DNA of 64,000 nt. Source: Caldovatus sediminis (lineage in GTDB: Bacteria; Pseudomonadota; Alphaproteobacteria; Acetobacterales; Acetobacteraceae). Positions 42,434 to 50,690 of this stretch are shown piece after piece (the stretch's first letter is position 1; every line of letters begins with the position of its first letter). The position numbers and the translations under genes were made by a program. Under the pieces are notes generated by a model, which saw only the letters and a program-made list of their open reading frames with translations, did no database searches and had not been told where the DNA came from. Location: positions 186,001 through 250,000 of the forward strand of contig NZ_BMKS01000006.1 in the NCBI RefSeq assembly GCF_014644455.1, given 5' to 3'.

Positions 42434-43843
42434 CTAGCTCGCCTCGAGGAGCCGGACGACGCGCACCTTCTGGGGCTCGATGCCGATCCGCTCGCAGTCG
42501 CGGGCCATGTCGGTGTTGCCGGTGAAGGTGATGGTGTGGGCCACCAGGATCGTGCACATCAGGGCGTTGTTGCTGTTGCCGCTCATGGTGATCTGGCCGG
42601 TCGGCGCGTAGATGTTGCCGATCAGGTTGGTGCTGTTGCTGCCGTTGATCAGTGTGCGCGGCGGGCAGTTCGCGTTGCTGCCGCTGCACGGATTCACGTC
42701 GGGACCCCGGTAGATGAGGAGGTCCTCGTAGGCGCCGCTGCCGGGGGCGTTCAGCTGCATGGTCCCGCCATTCAGGGTGAGAACGCCGGGATTCCTGTTC
42801 CCGTCGCTGGTGAAGACGAGCGTCACGCCGGCGCCGCCGGGCACGCACTGCGAGCAGATGAGCGCCGCGTTGGACGAATTGATCGTCAGGTCGGTGCCGA
42901 CGAAGTAGTAGGTTCCGGGCCTCAGGTCCACCACCTGCGACGCGGTGAGCTGGAGCGTGCTGTTCGGTCCCCCGCCGCTTCCGCAGATGTAGGTCTGGCC
43001 GGTGGTGCTGCCGAACCGGAACGGTTGGGTCGAGTTCTTGAAGTGGTTCTGGATCGCGTCGTTGATGGATTTCGCCGACTGGCCGGTCGAGCCGCCGGGG
43101 CACGAGGTGGGATAGGGGGCGCCCTGCACGCTTCTGCTGAGGGGGTCGGGCAGAGGCGGCTGGCCGCTCCCGACATAGCTGGCGGTGACGTTGGACTGGG
43201 TGCAGCCGTCGCAGGTGCCATGCGCGTAGAGCCCCGCCGTGTTGACGGTCGTGCCCATGCCCTGCACGCGGATGTTCGCGTTCGAGCCCATGACGCATCC
43301 CGGCGTCGCCGCGGTCGAACTGCCGGTGAAGGTCAGCGTGCCATGCAGGGAGAGGACGCAGGCCGGGCCGATGATCATGCTCGCCGCGACCGCGCGCGAC
43401 CGCACGAGCACCTCGGAGTGCCCCGTGAACAGCCCGGCGATGAAGGTCGGCAGGCGTTGCCGCACGATCGCCTCGACGGCGTAGCTGTTGCCCGCGTTGG
43501 GACCGGACTTGGGCGGGATGTTGATCTCGACCTCGGTCGCCCCGCCGTAGGACGTGGCGCCGTGGACGAAGCCGTTGGCCTCCACGGTCTGTCGCGCCAC
43601 CGTCCGCCCCTCGTTCTCGGCGGTGGCGCTGGGGTTGCTCAGGCCGCTCCAGTAGCGCGCGTTCGCGCCGGCGAGTGCCCCCATGTCCACGGCGCTGGTC
43701 TGGTTCCGCTTCGCGAAATACCAGTGTCCGCCCTCGACGCTGAGGGCCACCAGCCCGAACACGGTGACGGCGCTGGCGGCGAACACTGCCGCCGTCGCGC
43801 CCTTGCGGTCCCGCAGGGTGCTGCGCAGGCGCCTCAGCCTCAT
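42434..43843 (-). CDS. TadG-like protein with N-terminal Tad domain
   Basis: A 469-residue protein. A basic start (MRLRRLRSTLRDRKG) is followed by one membrane helix (ATAAVFAASAVTVFGLVALSVEGG) and the KRNQTSAVDMGALAGA segment that marks the TadE/TadG-like pilus domain. The remainder is an extracytoplasmic, Asn/Ser/Thr/Gly-rich beta-type region with about 12 cysteines. TadG proteins act in the Flp/Tad pilus secretion machine, but no other tad genes are near, so this is an orphan. Composition is less GC-biased than its neighbours. The start ATG at 43843 has GGAGG 6 bases upstream. The C-terminal part is not a family I recognise. Confidence 0.82.
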   Translation of the reverse strand: MRLRRLRSTLRDRKGATAAVFAASAVTVFGLVALSVEGGHWYFAKRNQTSAVDMGALAGANARYWSGLSNPSATAENEGRTVARQTVEANGFVHGATSYGGATEVEINIPPKSGPNAGNSYAVEAIVRQRLPTFIAGLFTGHSEVLVRSRAVAASMIIGPACVLSLHGTLTFTGSSTAATPGCVMGSNANIRVQGMGTTVNTAGLYAHGTCDGCTQSNVTASYVGSGQPPLPDPLSRSVQGAPYPTSCPGGSTGQSAKSINDAIQNHFKNSTQPFRFGSTTGQTYICGSGGGPNSTLQLTASQVVDLRPGTYYFVGTDLTINSSNAALICSQCVPGGAGVTLVFTSDGNRNPGVLTLNGGTMQLNAPGSGAYEDLLIYRGPDVNPCSGSNANCPPRTLINGSNSTNLIGNIYAPTGQITMSGNSNNALMCTILVAHTITFTGNTDMARDCERIGIEPQKVRVVRLLEAS

Positions 43844-44622
43844 GCCGGCCTCCGTACGTTTCGGGAGACAATGGGAGCGAAGTGAGAACGACGACGAATC
43901 AAAAAGGGGCGATTGACGCAAAGGTCCCGGCCCGCTGTTCAACGCATGCGCGGCGGCGCCGCGGCACTCTCGCCGCTGCGGCATTCGATCTCACGTTTTG
44001 AGACGATATCGCGGCTGCCGCGCGCGATGGCCCGGGCGCCGCCCGACGCGGGATTTCGGCCGGATCTCATCCGGGCCCGTGGTGGCCGCTCCACCCTCGC
44101 GGCCCGGCGCGGTGGCGACGGCGCGCGACCGGAGCATGGCGCCGCATCGGGCGATCGCCGCCAGGGCCTGTGCGCGAGCGGGCCGCCGCCGCACGGGCCA
44201 TGCCGCGTGCCGCGGCGTGTGGCGCGGCGCGGGGACCGCCGCGCCAGGCCGGGTCCCGCGTCCCGCGACGAGCGCGCCCGGTGCCCCATCCACCACACGC
44301 TGCCCGGCGCGACGGCGATCCCGCACCGCCAGGAGGTCAGCCGCGCCGCAGCGATGCATCCGCGCGCCGAGCGCAGGCGCCGCGGGACCGCGCGGGCGGC
44401 GCATCCTCCTCGCCTCGGCGCCAAGTCCGCGCCCGGAGCGCCGCCGGCGCGCACGGCGCTGCGGCCTGCGGCACGCGGTGCCGCGGCCCCGTGCCCTCGC
44501 CGTCCGTCCGACGACGTGCCGGCACCGATGTGCCGCGGGGCCCGACCCGATTGACGGCCTCGCGCCGGTGCGCATAGCCAGTCCGCGCTTCCCCAGGCTC
44601 CGCCCCGGAGGACCGCGCCCCG
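43844..44622. other. Intergenic region upstream of TadG-like gene and GGT
   Basis: About 780 bases. The part next to the TadG-like gene (43850-43925) is unusually A/T-rich for this window and should hold its promoter. A small inverted repeat TCTCA/TGAGA lies near 43990-44004. The rest shows only low-complexity open frames; no gene is supported. A GGAGGA site at about 44606 serves the gamma-glutamyltransferase. Confidence 0.35.
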
Positions 44623-46413
44623 ATGTTCACCACCCGTCCCGAGATCGCCGGCACCTTCGGCGCCGTCGCCTCCACGCACTGGATCGCGAGCCAGGTCGGC
44701 ATGGCCGTGCTCGAGCGTGGCGGCAACGCCTTCGACGCCGCCGCCGCCGCGGGCTTCACCCTGCAGATCGTCGAGCCGCACCTGAACGGCCCCGGCGGCG
44801 ACTGCCCGATCCTCCTGCACAGCGCGCGGCTCGGCGCGCAGCAGGTGATCTGCGGCCAGGGGCCGGCGCCGCGCGCGATGACGGTGGCGAAGCTCAAGGG
44901 CGAGCTCGGCCTCGACCTCGTCCCCGGCACCGGGTTCCTCTGCGCGCCCGTCCCCGGCGCCTTCGACGCCTGGATGCTGATGCTGCGCGAGCACGGCACC
45001 TGGCGCGTGCGCGACGTGCTGGAATACGCGATCGGCTACGCGCGGAACGGCGCCCACATGGTGCCGCGCGTGCGCGCCACGATCGAGACGGTGCGCCCGC
45101 TGTTCGAGAGCGCCTGGCCGACCTCCGCGGCGCTGTGGCTGCGGAACGGCGGGCCCGAGCCGGGCGGCCTCTACGCCAACCCCGTCCTCGCCGACACCTA
45201 TGAGCGCATCGTGCGCGAGGCCGAGGCTGCCGGCGCCGACCGCGAGCGCCAGATCGAGGCGGCGCGCGACGCCTTCTACCGCGGCTTCGTCGCCGAAGCC
45301 ATTGACCGCTTCGCCCGCGGCTTCGAGGCGCTCGACACCTCCGGCCGCCGCCACCGCGGCCTGATCACCGCCGACGACCTCGCCGGCTGGCGGGCCACGA
45401 TCGAGCCGCCGCTCGCCTTCGACTACCGCGGCCACACCGTCCTCAAGTGCGGCCCCTGGAGCCAGGGGCCGGCGCTGCTGCAGACGCTGGCGCTGCTCGA
45501 CGGCTTCGACCTCGGCGCCATGGACCCGCTCGGCGCCGAGTTCATCCACACCGTGGTCGAGGCGCAGAAGCTCGCCTTCGCCGACCGCGAGGCCTGGTAC
45601 GGCGACCCGGCCTTCACCGACGTGCCGATGGCGACGCTGCTCTCCCCCGCCTACAACGCCGAGCGGCGCACGCTGATCGGCGAGCGCGCGAGCCTCGAAT
45701 TCCGCCCCGGCAGCCCGGACGGCCGCGCCCCGCGCGCCCCCGACTACGCCGCCGCGGTGCGCCGCGCCGAGGAGATGGCCGCCGCCGCCGGCAGCGGGGA
45801 GCCGACCGTCGCCCGCCTCGGCGCCTCGGGCGGCGACACCTGCCACGTGGACGTGATCGACCGCTGGGGGAACATGGTCAGCGCCACGCCCTCGGCGGGC
45901 TGGCTGCAGTCCTCGCCGGCGATCCCGGAGCTCGGCTTCTGCCTCGGCACGCGCTGCCAGATGTTCTGGCTCGACGAGTCGCTCCCCAACGGCCTGCAGC
46001 CGGGCAAGCGCCCGCGCACCACCCTCTCGCCCTCGCTGGTGCTGCGCGACGGCAGGCCGTGGATGAGCTACGGCACGCCGGGCGGCGAGCAGCAGGACCA
46101 GTGGCAGGCCACGATGCTGCTGCGGATGCTGCACCACGGCCTCGGCATCCAGCAGGCGATCGACATGCCGAGCTTCCACTGCGAGCACTGGATCAGCAGC
46201 TTCTGGCCGCGCGGCGCCAGGCCCGGCAAGGTCGTGATCGAGGGCCGCTACGCGCCGGAGGTGCTGGCCGAGCTCCAGGCGCGCGGCCACCGCGCCGAGA
46301 TGGGCGGGGAGTGGTCCGAGGGCCGCCTCACCGGCGCGCGGCGCGAGCCGGACGGGCAGATCCTCGCCGGGGCCAATCCGCGCGGCATGCAGGGCTACGC
46401 GGTGGGGCGCTGA
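44623..46413 (+). CDS. Gamma-glutamyltransferase family protein
   Basis: A 596-residue Ntn-hydrolase of the gamma-glutamyltranspeptidase family. N-terminal features: AVASTHWIASQVGMAVLERGGNAFDAAAAA and the HLNGPGGDCPIL loop. The autoprocessing and nucleophile threonine is T406 in GGDTCHVDV, and the late GTPGGEQQDQ segment corresponds to the GxGG stretch of the small subunit. No signal peptide is visible, so it may be cytoplasmic, unlike Ggt of E. coli. The family cleaves gamma-glutamyl amides or acylates cephalosporin-like substrates. A small lipoprotein gene follows after 8 bases. Confidence 0.9.
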   Translation: MFTTRPEIAGTFGAVASTHWIASQVGMAVLERGGNAFDAAAAAGFTLQIVEPHLNGPGGDCPILLHSARLGAQQVICGQGPAPRAMTVAKLKGELGLDLVPGTGFLCAPVPGAFDAWMLMLREHGTWRVRDVLEYAIGYARNGAHMVPRVRATIETVRPLFESAWPTSAALWLRNGGPEPGGLYANPVLADTYERIVREAEAAGADRERQIEAARDAFYRGFVAEAIDRFARGFEALDTSGRRHRGLITADDLAGWRATIEPPLAFDYRGHTVLKCGPWSQGPALLQTLALLDGFDLGAMDPLGAEFIHTVVEAQKLAFADREAWYGDPAFTDVPMATLLSPAYNAERRTLIGERASLEFRPGSPDGRAPRAPDYAAAVRRAEEMAAAAGSGEPTVARLGASGGDTCHVDVIDRWGNMVSATPSAGWLQSSPAIPELGFCLGTRCQMFWLDESLPNGLQPGKRPRTTLSPSLVLRDGRPWMSYGTPGGEQQDQWQATMLLRMLHHGLGIQQAIDMPSFHCEHWISSFWPRGARPGKVVIEGRYAPEVLAELQARGHRAEMGGEWSEGRLTGARREPDGQILAGANPRGMQGYAVGR

Positions 46414-46421
46414 GGCGGACG

Positions 46422-46775
46422 ATGCCGCGCGGCCGCCGCGCGGCGCTCCGCGCCCTCGCGCTGCTCGCCGCCGTGCCGCTCGCCGCCTGCGCGCGCCACG
46501 CGCCGCCGCCGACCGCGGAGGTGGTGCGCCGCAACCCCTGGCTGGCGCGCCATTTCGACGAGCTGACGCCGCCGCAGCAGGCGCGCGTGGCGCAGCGGAT
46601 GCGGCGCGCCCGCCCCCCGCTCGCGACGACGCGCGAGGACGCGCGGTTGCGCTGGGACGCGATGGGCCTCGAGGAGCGGCGCGCGCTCCTCGTCCCCGCG
46701 GGGGCGGGCCGTTCGTCCCGCACCGCGGCCGCGCCGCGTCGTCCCGCCGAGGTCGCGGGCGGCGAAGGGCGCTGA
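46422..46775 (+). CDS. Small putative lipoprotein
   Basis: A 117-residue protein with an Arg-rich n-region, a hydrophobic core (ALRALALLAAVPLAAC) and a lipobox LAAC at about residue 23, so it is probably lipid-anchored after export. The mature part is Arg/Pro/Ala-rich with a helix-forming ELTPPQQARVAQRMRRARP stretch similar to DUF3106-like or periplasmic Cpx/Spy-type motifs; no firm family. It starts 8 bases after the gamma-glutamyltransferase stop. Function unknown. Confidence 0.6.
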   Translation: MPRGRRAALRALALLAAVPLAACARHAPPPTAEVVRRNPWLARHFDELTPPQQARVAQRMRRARPPLATTREDARLRWDAMGLEERRALLVPAGAGRSSRTAAAPRRPAEVAGGEGR

Positions 46776-47408
46776 CCCGCGCGGCACGCGGTCCGTCCCT
46801 TGCGAGATCCGCGCGGCTGCGGCGCGACCTGGCGCCACCCCTCGGGCGGGCGGCTGGCCGAGGCGGCGGGCGACCGCGCCTCCCGACGCGGATCCGCCGC
46901 TTCGCCGCGCCGGAGCCCGTCCCGCACCGCGCCGCCTCCGCCGTCTCCGCTGCCGCATCGCGCAGGTTTCGGCCCCAGGAGGCGCGGCTCCGGCCTGCGC
47001 GGAGGCGGACTGTCGGGGACGCGGCCGTCCGGACCGCGGCGATCGGGCCGCCGGGAGCGCGGCGAAGCCCCGTTGCCGCATGCGGCGCGTCAGCACGCCG
47101 CGACGCCGGAAGACGCGGCCCGGCGGACGCATCCGCGCATCGGCCTGACGCGCCGCACGCCGTTCCCCCCGCCCGATGGACCACTTCCGGGACGCGGACG
47201 CGGCCCGCGACCGTGGCGCCGGGATCGCCGGCTCGCCAGGCCGGGCGACGGCATGCGCGATGCGCGCGCGACGGCGCCGGCCCGGTCCTTGAACGGTGCC
47301 GCGCCGGAGCGTAGCGTCCCCGACCGCCGCTCGTCCGGCGCGCCCGGGCACCGGGCGGGAGGTCCTCGTCCCGAAGGGCATCGGATGGCGGGCGGGAAGG
47401 GGAACGTC
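46776..47408. other. Intergenic stretch, no supported gene
   Basis: About 630 bases. Both strands have open frames, all Arg/Pro/Ala-rich and without family features. The last 25 bases (GGGAAGGGG-type purine stretch) contain the likely ribosome binding site of the amidohydrolase. Confidence 0.35.
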
Positions 47409-48251
47409 ATGCCGACGATCGATGCCCAGGTGCATGCCTACGAGCGCGACCATCCGGGGCGCCCCTGGGCGGCCGTGCTGCACGGCCCGCCGGAGGTCAC
47501 GGGCGACGACATGGTGGCCGCGATGGATGCGGTCGGCGTGGATGGCGCGATCCTCGTCTCGCCCTTCACCATGTACCGCTACGACGCGAGCTACGCGATC
47601 GAGGTGCGCGCGAAGCATCCTGGCCGCTTCGCGCTGGTCAAGCCGGTGGACCCGAGCGACCCCGCGGTGGGCGACACCATCGCCGACTGGGCGTCCACGC
47701 CTGGGGCGGTCGGCATCCGGATCATGATGCGCGGCGACGTCCCGGCCGACCCGGCCGACCCGGGCATCAACCGCGTGCTGGCCGCCGCTGCGCGGCATTC
47801 CCTGCCGGTGAACCTGCTCGCCTATGGGCGGCTGGCGCAGGTCGCGGCGCTCGCGACGCGGAACCCCGACACGCGGCTGGTGATCGACCACCTCGGCCTG
47901 CCGCAGCCCTTTGAGCCGCCGCCGCCGGCGCAGCCATGGGCCGACCTGCCGAAGCTGCTCGCCCTCGCGAGGCACGACAACGTCGTGGTGAAGGTCACCG
48001 GGGCCTGCACGCTGTCGCACGAGCCCTTCCCCTACCGGGACATCTGGGACCCGCTCGGCCGTATCTTCGACGCCTTCGGCCTCGACCGCTGCATGTGGGG
48101 AACCGACTGGACCCGCGCGGTCGCCCTGCTGTCGTACAGGGAGGGGGTGGAGGCCTTCCGCGTCAGCGATCGGCTGTCGGACGGCGACCGCGCGACGCTG
48201 ATGGGCGGCACCGCGCAGCGGGTCTACGGCTGGGCGCCGTCGAGGGGATGA
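47409..48251 (+). CDS. Amidohydrolase family protein (Amidohydro_2)
   Basis: A 280-residue TIM-barrel metal hydrolase or decarboxylase of the amidohydrolase-2 type (lactonase, ACMS decarboxylase-like). The N-terminal metal motif is TIDAQVHAY, where the usual HxH is QxH. LVKPVDPSDP, a conserved IDHLGLPQP (His ligand region) and MWGTDWTRA with the catalytic Asp (near residue 235) follow. The start at 47409 has a purine-rich GGGAAGGGGAA site; an in-frame ATG at 47385 is an alternative. An IS630 relic begins immediately after the stop codon. Confidence 0.87.
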   Translation: MPTIDAQVHAYERDHPGRPWAAVLHGPPEVTGDDMVAAMDAVGVDGAILVSPFTMYRYDASYAIEVRAKHPGRFALVKPVDPSDPAVGDTIADWASTPGAVGIRIMMRGDVPADPADPGINRVLAAAARHSLPVNLLAYGRLAQVAALATRNPDTRLVIDHLGLPQPFEPPPPAQPWADLPKLLALARHDNVVVKVTGACTLSHEPFPYRDIWDPLGRIFDAFGLDRCMWGTDWTRAVALLSYREGVEAFRVSDRLSDGDRATLMGGTAQRVYGWAPSRG

Positions 48252-48760
48252 TCGTCTTGCGCCGCGGCGGGGCAGCCGCCGCCCGCGTCGCCTGGCGCGA
48301 GCGGCGTCTCCGCCTCGATCCCGAACGCCCGGTCTTCGACAACGGTTGAGCGCCGAGGGCGATCAGCGGGCGAACATGGCCCGCCGCACGGGGCGCGGGC
48401 CGCGCGGCGAGCGCGCCGCCGCCGTGCCGCACGGGCACCGGGAGACCTCGGCCCCGCCGGCAGGCCCCAGGGCCGATGGCATCGTCGCCCCCGTCGTGCG
48501 TGCGCGACGGCGCGATCAGCGGCCTGGGCTGCCGCGTCCATGCCGGGCAGTTCCTGGCGCCCCGCCCGCGCCCCGGCGACACCGTGGTGCCCGACGACCC
48601 CGGCAACCGGGAGATCGGGGGCGTGCGCGCGGCCGTCGGGGCGCGCCTGCTCTTGCTGCCGCCCGACCGCCCGGACCCGAACCCGATCGGGCCGGTCTTC
48701 GCCGAGCTGGCGGCCCTGCTCGGCACCCCCACCCGCCGCACCGGGCCTCGCGCGTCGCTC
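48252..48760 (+). pseudogene. Degenerate IS630-family transposase
   Basis: Pieces of an IS630 DDE transposase can be read in order with two frame changes: RLRLDPERPVF (around 48300-48340), DQRANMARRTGRGPRGER and PHGH (48360-48430), then PRADGIVAPVV, and after a second shift DGAISG, FLAPRPRPGDTVVPDDPGN, GARLLLLPPDRPDPNPIGPVF (48500-48730). These correspond to the familiar LDPERLVFIDET, KTNM, GHWKT, DGPING, RPGDIVVMDN and YSPDLNPIEQ segments. The catalytic glutamate of NPIE is Gly here and the first DE is disrupted, so it is inactive. It begins at the amidohydrolase stop and ends next to element copy C. Confidence 0.8.
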
Positions 48761-48763
48761 GTC

Positions 48764-48810
48764 GGGCAGGGGCGCGCTTCCGGCCGTTTCCGGCCGCCTG
48801 CGATCTGCCC
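48764..48810 (-). repeat. Structured dispersed element, copy C
   Basis: Minus-strand reading: outer stem GGGCAG (48810-48805) with CTGCCC (48769-48764), inner hairpin CGGCCG-GAAA-CGGCCG (48796-48781). This copy is more diverged in sequence than A and B, but its stems are perfectly paired. It is followed on the minus strand by the IS630 relic. Confidence 0.62.
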
Positions 48811-48841
48811 TGAAGCCGTTTTCGCTCGGCTGTGCTCGCGG

Positions 48842-48913
48842 CAACGGCTCCCGCGCGTCGTTGGCCGAGCCGATCCACGCTCCCGGCCGTTTCCAGCCGT
48901 CCGCGATCGGCTC
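48842..48913 (-). repeat. Structured dispersed element, copy B
   Basis: Minus-strand reading: outer stem GAGCCGATC (48913-48905) with GATCGGCTC (48875-48867), inner hairpin GGCTG-GAAA-CGGCC (48898-48885, with one U-G pair), then a second hairpin CAACG (48863-48859) with CGTTG (48846-48842). The first base of the stem is the G of the TAG stop codon of the SDR gene. About 53 of 60 positions match copy A. Confidence 0.7.
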
Positions 48914-49710
48914 TAACGCCCGAGGCCCTGCGACACGCCGACCGCCGGCGCCGCCGTCCGCCCCCCGTCCACGACGTACTGCGCCCCGGTGATGTCGCTC
49001 GCGAGATCGGAGCACAGGAACAGCACGACGTTCGCCACCTCCTCCGGCGTTCCGTAGCGGCGCAGCGGGATCGAGGCCGTGTAGCGCTCCTCCACGCTCT
49101 CCGGGTTGTTCGGCGAGACCTGCCGAGCGATGTCCTGCACCATGCGCGTTGCGATCGGTCCCGGGCAGACCGCGTTCACGCGGATGCCGAGGGGTCCGAC
49201 CTCGCCCGCCGCCACCTTCGTCAGCCCGATCACGGCGTGCTTGGACGCGACGTAGGCCGGCATCCCCGCCGTCCCGACCAGCCCGGCGATCGAGGCCGTG
49301 TTCACCACCGCGCCCCGCCCCTGGCGGATCATCGCCGGCAGCACGTGGCGCAGGCCGAGGAACACGCCCTTGACGTTGACGCCCATCACCGCGTCGAAGG
49401 TGGCCTCGTCGTACTCCGCCGTCGGCGCCACGCGCCCCTCGATGCCGGCGTTGTTGTGGAAGCAGTCGATCGCGCCGAAGGCGTCGAGCGCCGCCTGCAC
49501 ATAGGCCTGCACGTCGGCCGAGCGGGTCACGTCCGCGGCGCGGAAGATCGCCGACCCTTTGCCGATCTCGGCCGCGACCGCGGCGCCGGCCTCGGCGTCG
49601 CGGTCCACGACGACGACCTTCGCCCCGCGCCGGGCGAAGCCGAGCGCGACGGCGCGCCCGATCCCGTTGGCGCCGCCCGTCACCACCGCCACCTTGCCGC
49701 TGAAGTCCAT
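48913..49710 (-). CDS. SDR-family oxidoreductase
   Basis: A 265-residue classical short-chain dehydrogenase. TGGANGIGRA is the cofactor loop (near residue 11); VVVDRDAE suggests NAD preference. FHNNAGIEG (NNAG), the catalytic serine in NTASIAG (near 140), YVASK (Tyr and Lys near 155-159) and CPGPIATRM follow. All catalytic residues are present. The start ATG at 49710 has GGGAGGGA 7 bases upstream; the frame continues 13 codons further upstream. Its TAG stop is provided by element copy B. Upstream on the same strand is a hydantoinase relic. Confidence 0.92.
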   Translation of the reverse strand: MDFSGKVAVVTGGANGIGRAVALGFARRGAKVVVVDRDAEAGAAVAAEIGKGSAIFRAADVTRSADVQAYVQAALDAFGAIDCFHNNAGIEGRVAPTAEYDEATFDAVMGVNVKGVFLGLRHVLPAMIRQGRGAVVNTASIAGLVGTAGMPAYVASKHAVIGLTKVAAGEVGPLGIRVNAVCPGPIATRMVQDIARQVSPNNPESVEERYTASIPLRRYGTPEEVANVVLFLCSDLASDITGAQYVVDGGRTAAPAVGVSQGLGR

Positions 49711-49864
49711 GTCGCGTCCCTCCCGCCTTTCCGAAAGCGATTCCCGCACGGCCCAGGTTGCGCCATCGCCGGTTCCTCGTCCAATCGGTCACGTCGCCCG
49801 GTGCGCGGTCGCGAGCTGCGGCCGCGGGGTCGCGCCGCGCCGGGATGGCGGCCCGTCGAGCGGA

Positions 49865-50270
49865 CGCCCCGCCGTCCGTCGGCGCGCACCAGTTCCGCCG
49901 CGCCGAGGCGCCGGTCGCGCGGGATCAGCGTCGGGACGGGATCGGGTGCGAGCCCGTGGCTGTCGCGGCGGACGTGGCGGTTGATCTCCGGCACCTCCTT
50001 GAAGCCCGCCGTGTCCAGCAGCACGTCGCGGGCGAGCCGGTGCTCCCGCACGACGTTGGTGGCGATGGCGGCGCCGTGCGGCAGCAGGCCGCCCTCCGCG
50101 CGCGCGAAGCCAAAGCGCTCCGCCGCCTCGCGCAGGCCGGACATGAGACCGGCCGAGGGATCGTCGGGCGTCGTCGGGGGCCTCCATGCGCGCACGACGC
50201 CGGAGCGTGCACCGAGGATCTGGAGGTCGGTGGAGGTGCCGCCGACATCGGCGGCGATCCGCCAGGTCAC
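49865..50270 (-). pseudogene. Hydantoinase/oxoprolinase subunit A relic (N-terminal part)
   Basis: A reading frame from a GTG at 50270 gives about 135 residues matching the N-terminal domain of HyuA: RIAADVGGTSTDLQI (DVGGTFTD motif), PTTPDDPSAGLMSGLREAA, HGAAIATNVV, LLDTAGFKEVPEINRH and IPRDRRLGAAELV. A full HyuA has about 680-700 residues; here similarity stops near 49865 and the frame drifts into low complexity. The remaining 80 percent is missing, so this is a decayed or truncated gene. No HyuB is found nearby. Confidence 0.75.
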
Positions 50271-50690
50271 GTCCGCATCCCTCGCTCCGCGGTCTCGGCC
50301 GCGCCCGGGGCGGCGGGCCGGGCCGCCGTGCCGGGCGCCTCCCTCGGCGCCTGCGTGGCGTCGCGGGCGTCGGTCGTGGGCGAGCCGTGCCCCATGGCGC
50401 GGCTGCGGCATGTCCCTGCGCCGTGGCGGACGCGCGGACAGCCTCATGCGGCGGGGTCGGTTCCGCAAGCGCATCGGATCTCGGGATCGCGCCGCGCGCA
50501 TGGTCGCGGTGCCGGACGATGCCGCGCGGAGCGGTCGAGGCGCGCGGTCTCGCCCGCTCGCGGCCTTCCTGGCGGGGCACGGGGTTCGCCTGCCGCGCTC
50601 TCGTTTTGGTGAACGCGGCGGTCGTCCACCATGGACGGTGCATGGCGTTGCTCGGCATATTGACCGTAAGTAGGCGGGAACTATTGCAGC
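50271..50690. promoter_or_regulatory. Upstream region of the alpha-glucan operon
   Basis: No gene is supported. The last 60 bases are A/T-richer and hold promoter-like boxes: TTGACC (50660-50665), 16-base spacer, TATTGC (50682-50687); alternatively TGGACG (50632-50637), 18-base spacer, CATATT (50656-50661). The first would put the start of transcription at or beyond the annotated GTG; the second leaves a short leader with a weak GGCGGGAA site. Either way this is the only obvious promoter for the six downstream genes. Confidence 0.4.

Noticed and set aside
43985-44010. Small TCTCA/TGAGA inverted repeat as an operator or terminator
   Set aside because: Five-base arms in an intergenic region with no gene end or promoter boxes at that spot are too weak to support a call.
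46328-48020. Long minus-strand frames across the lipoprotein and amidohydrolase
   Set aside because: They are shadows of plus-strand genes with clear signal peptide and metal-site motifs; no protein features are visible on the minus strand.
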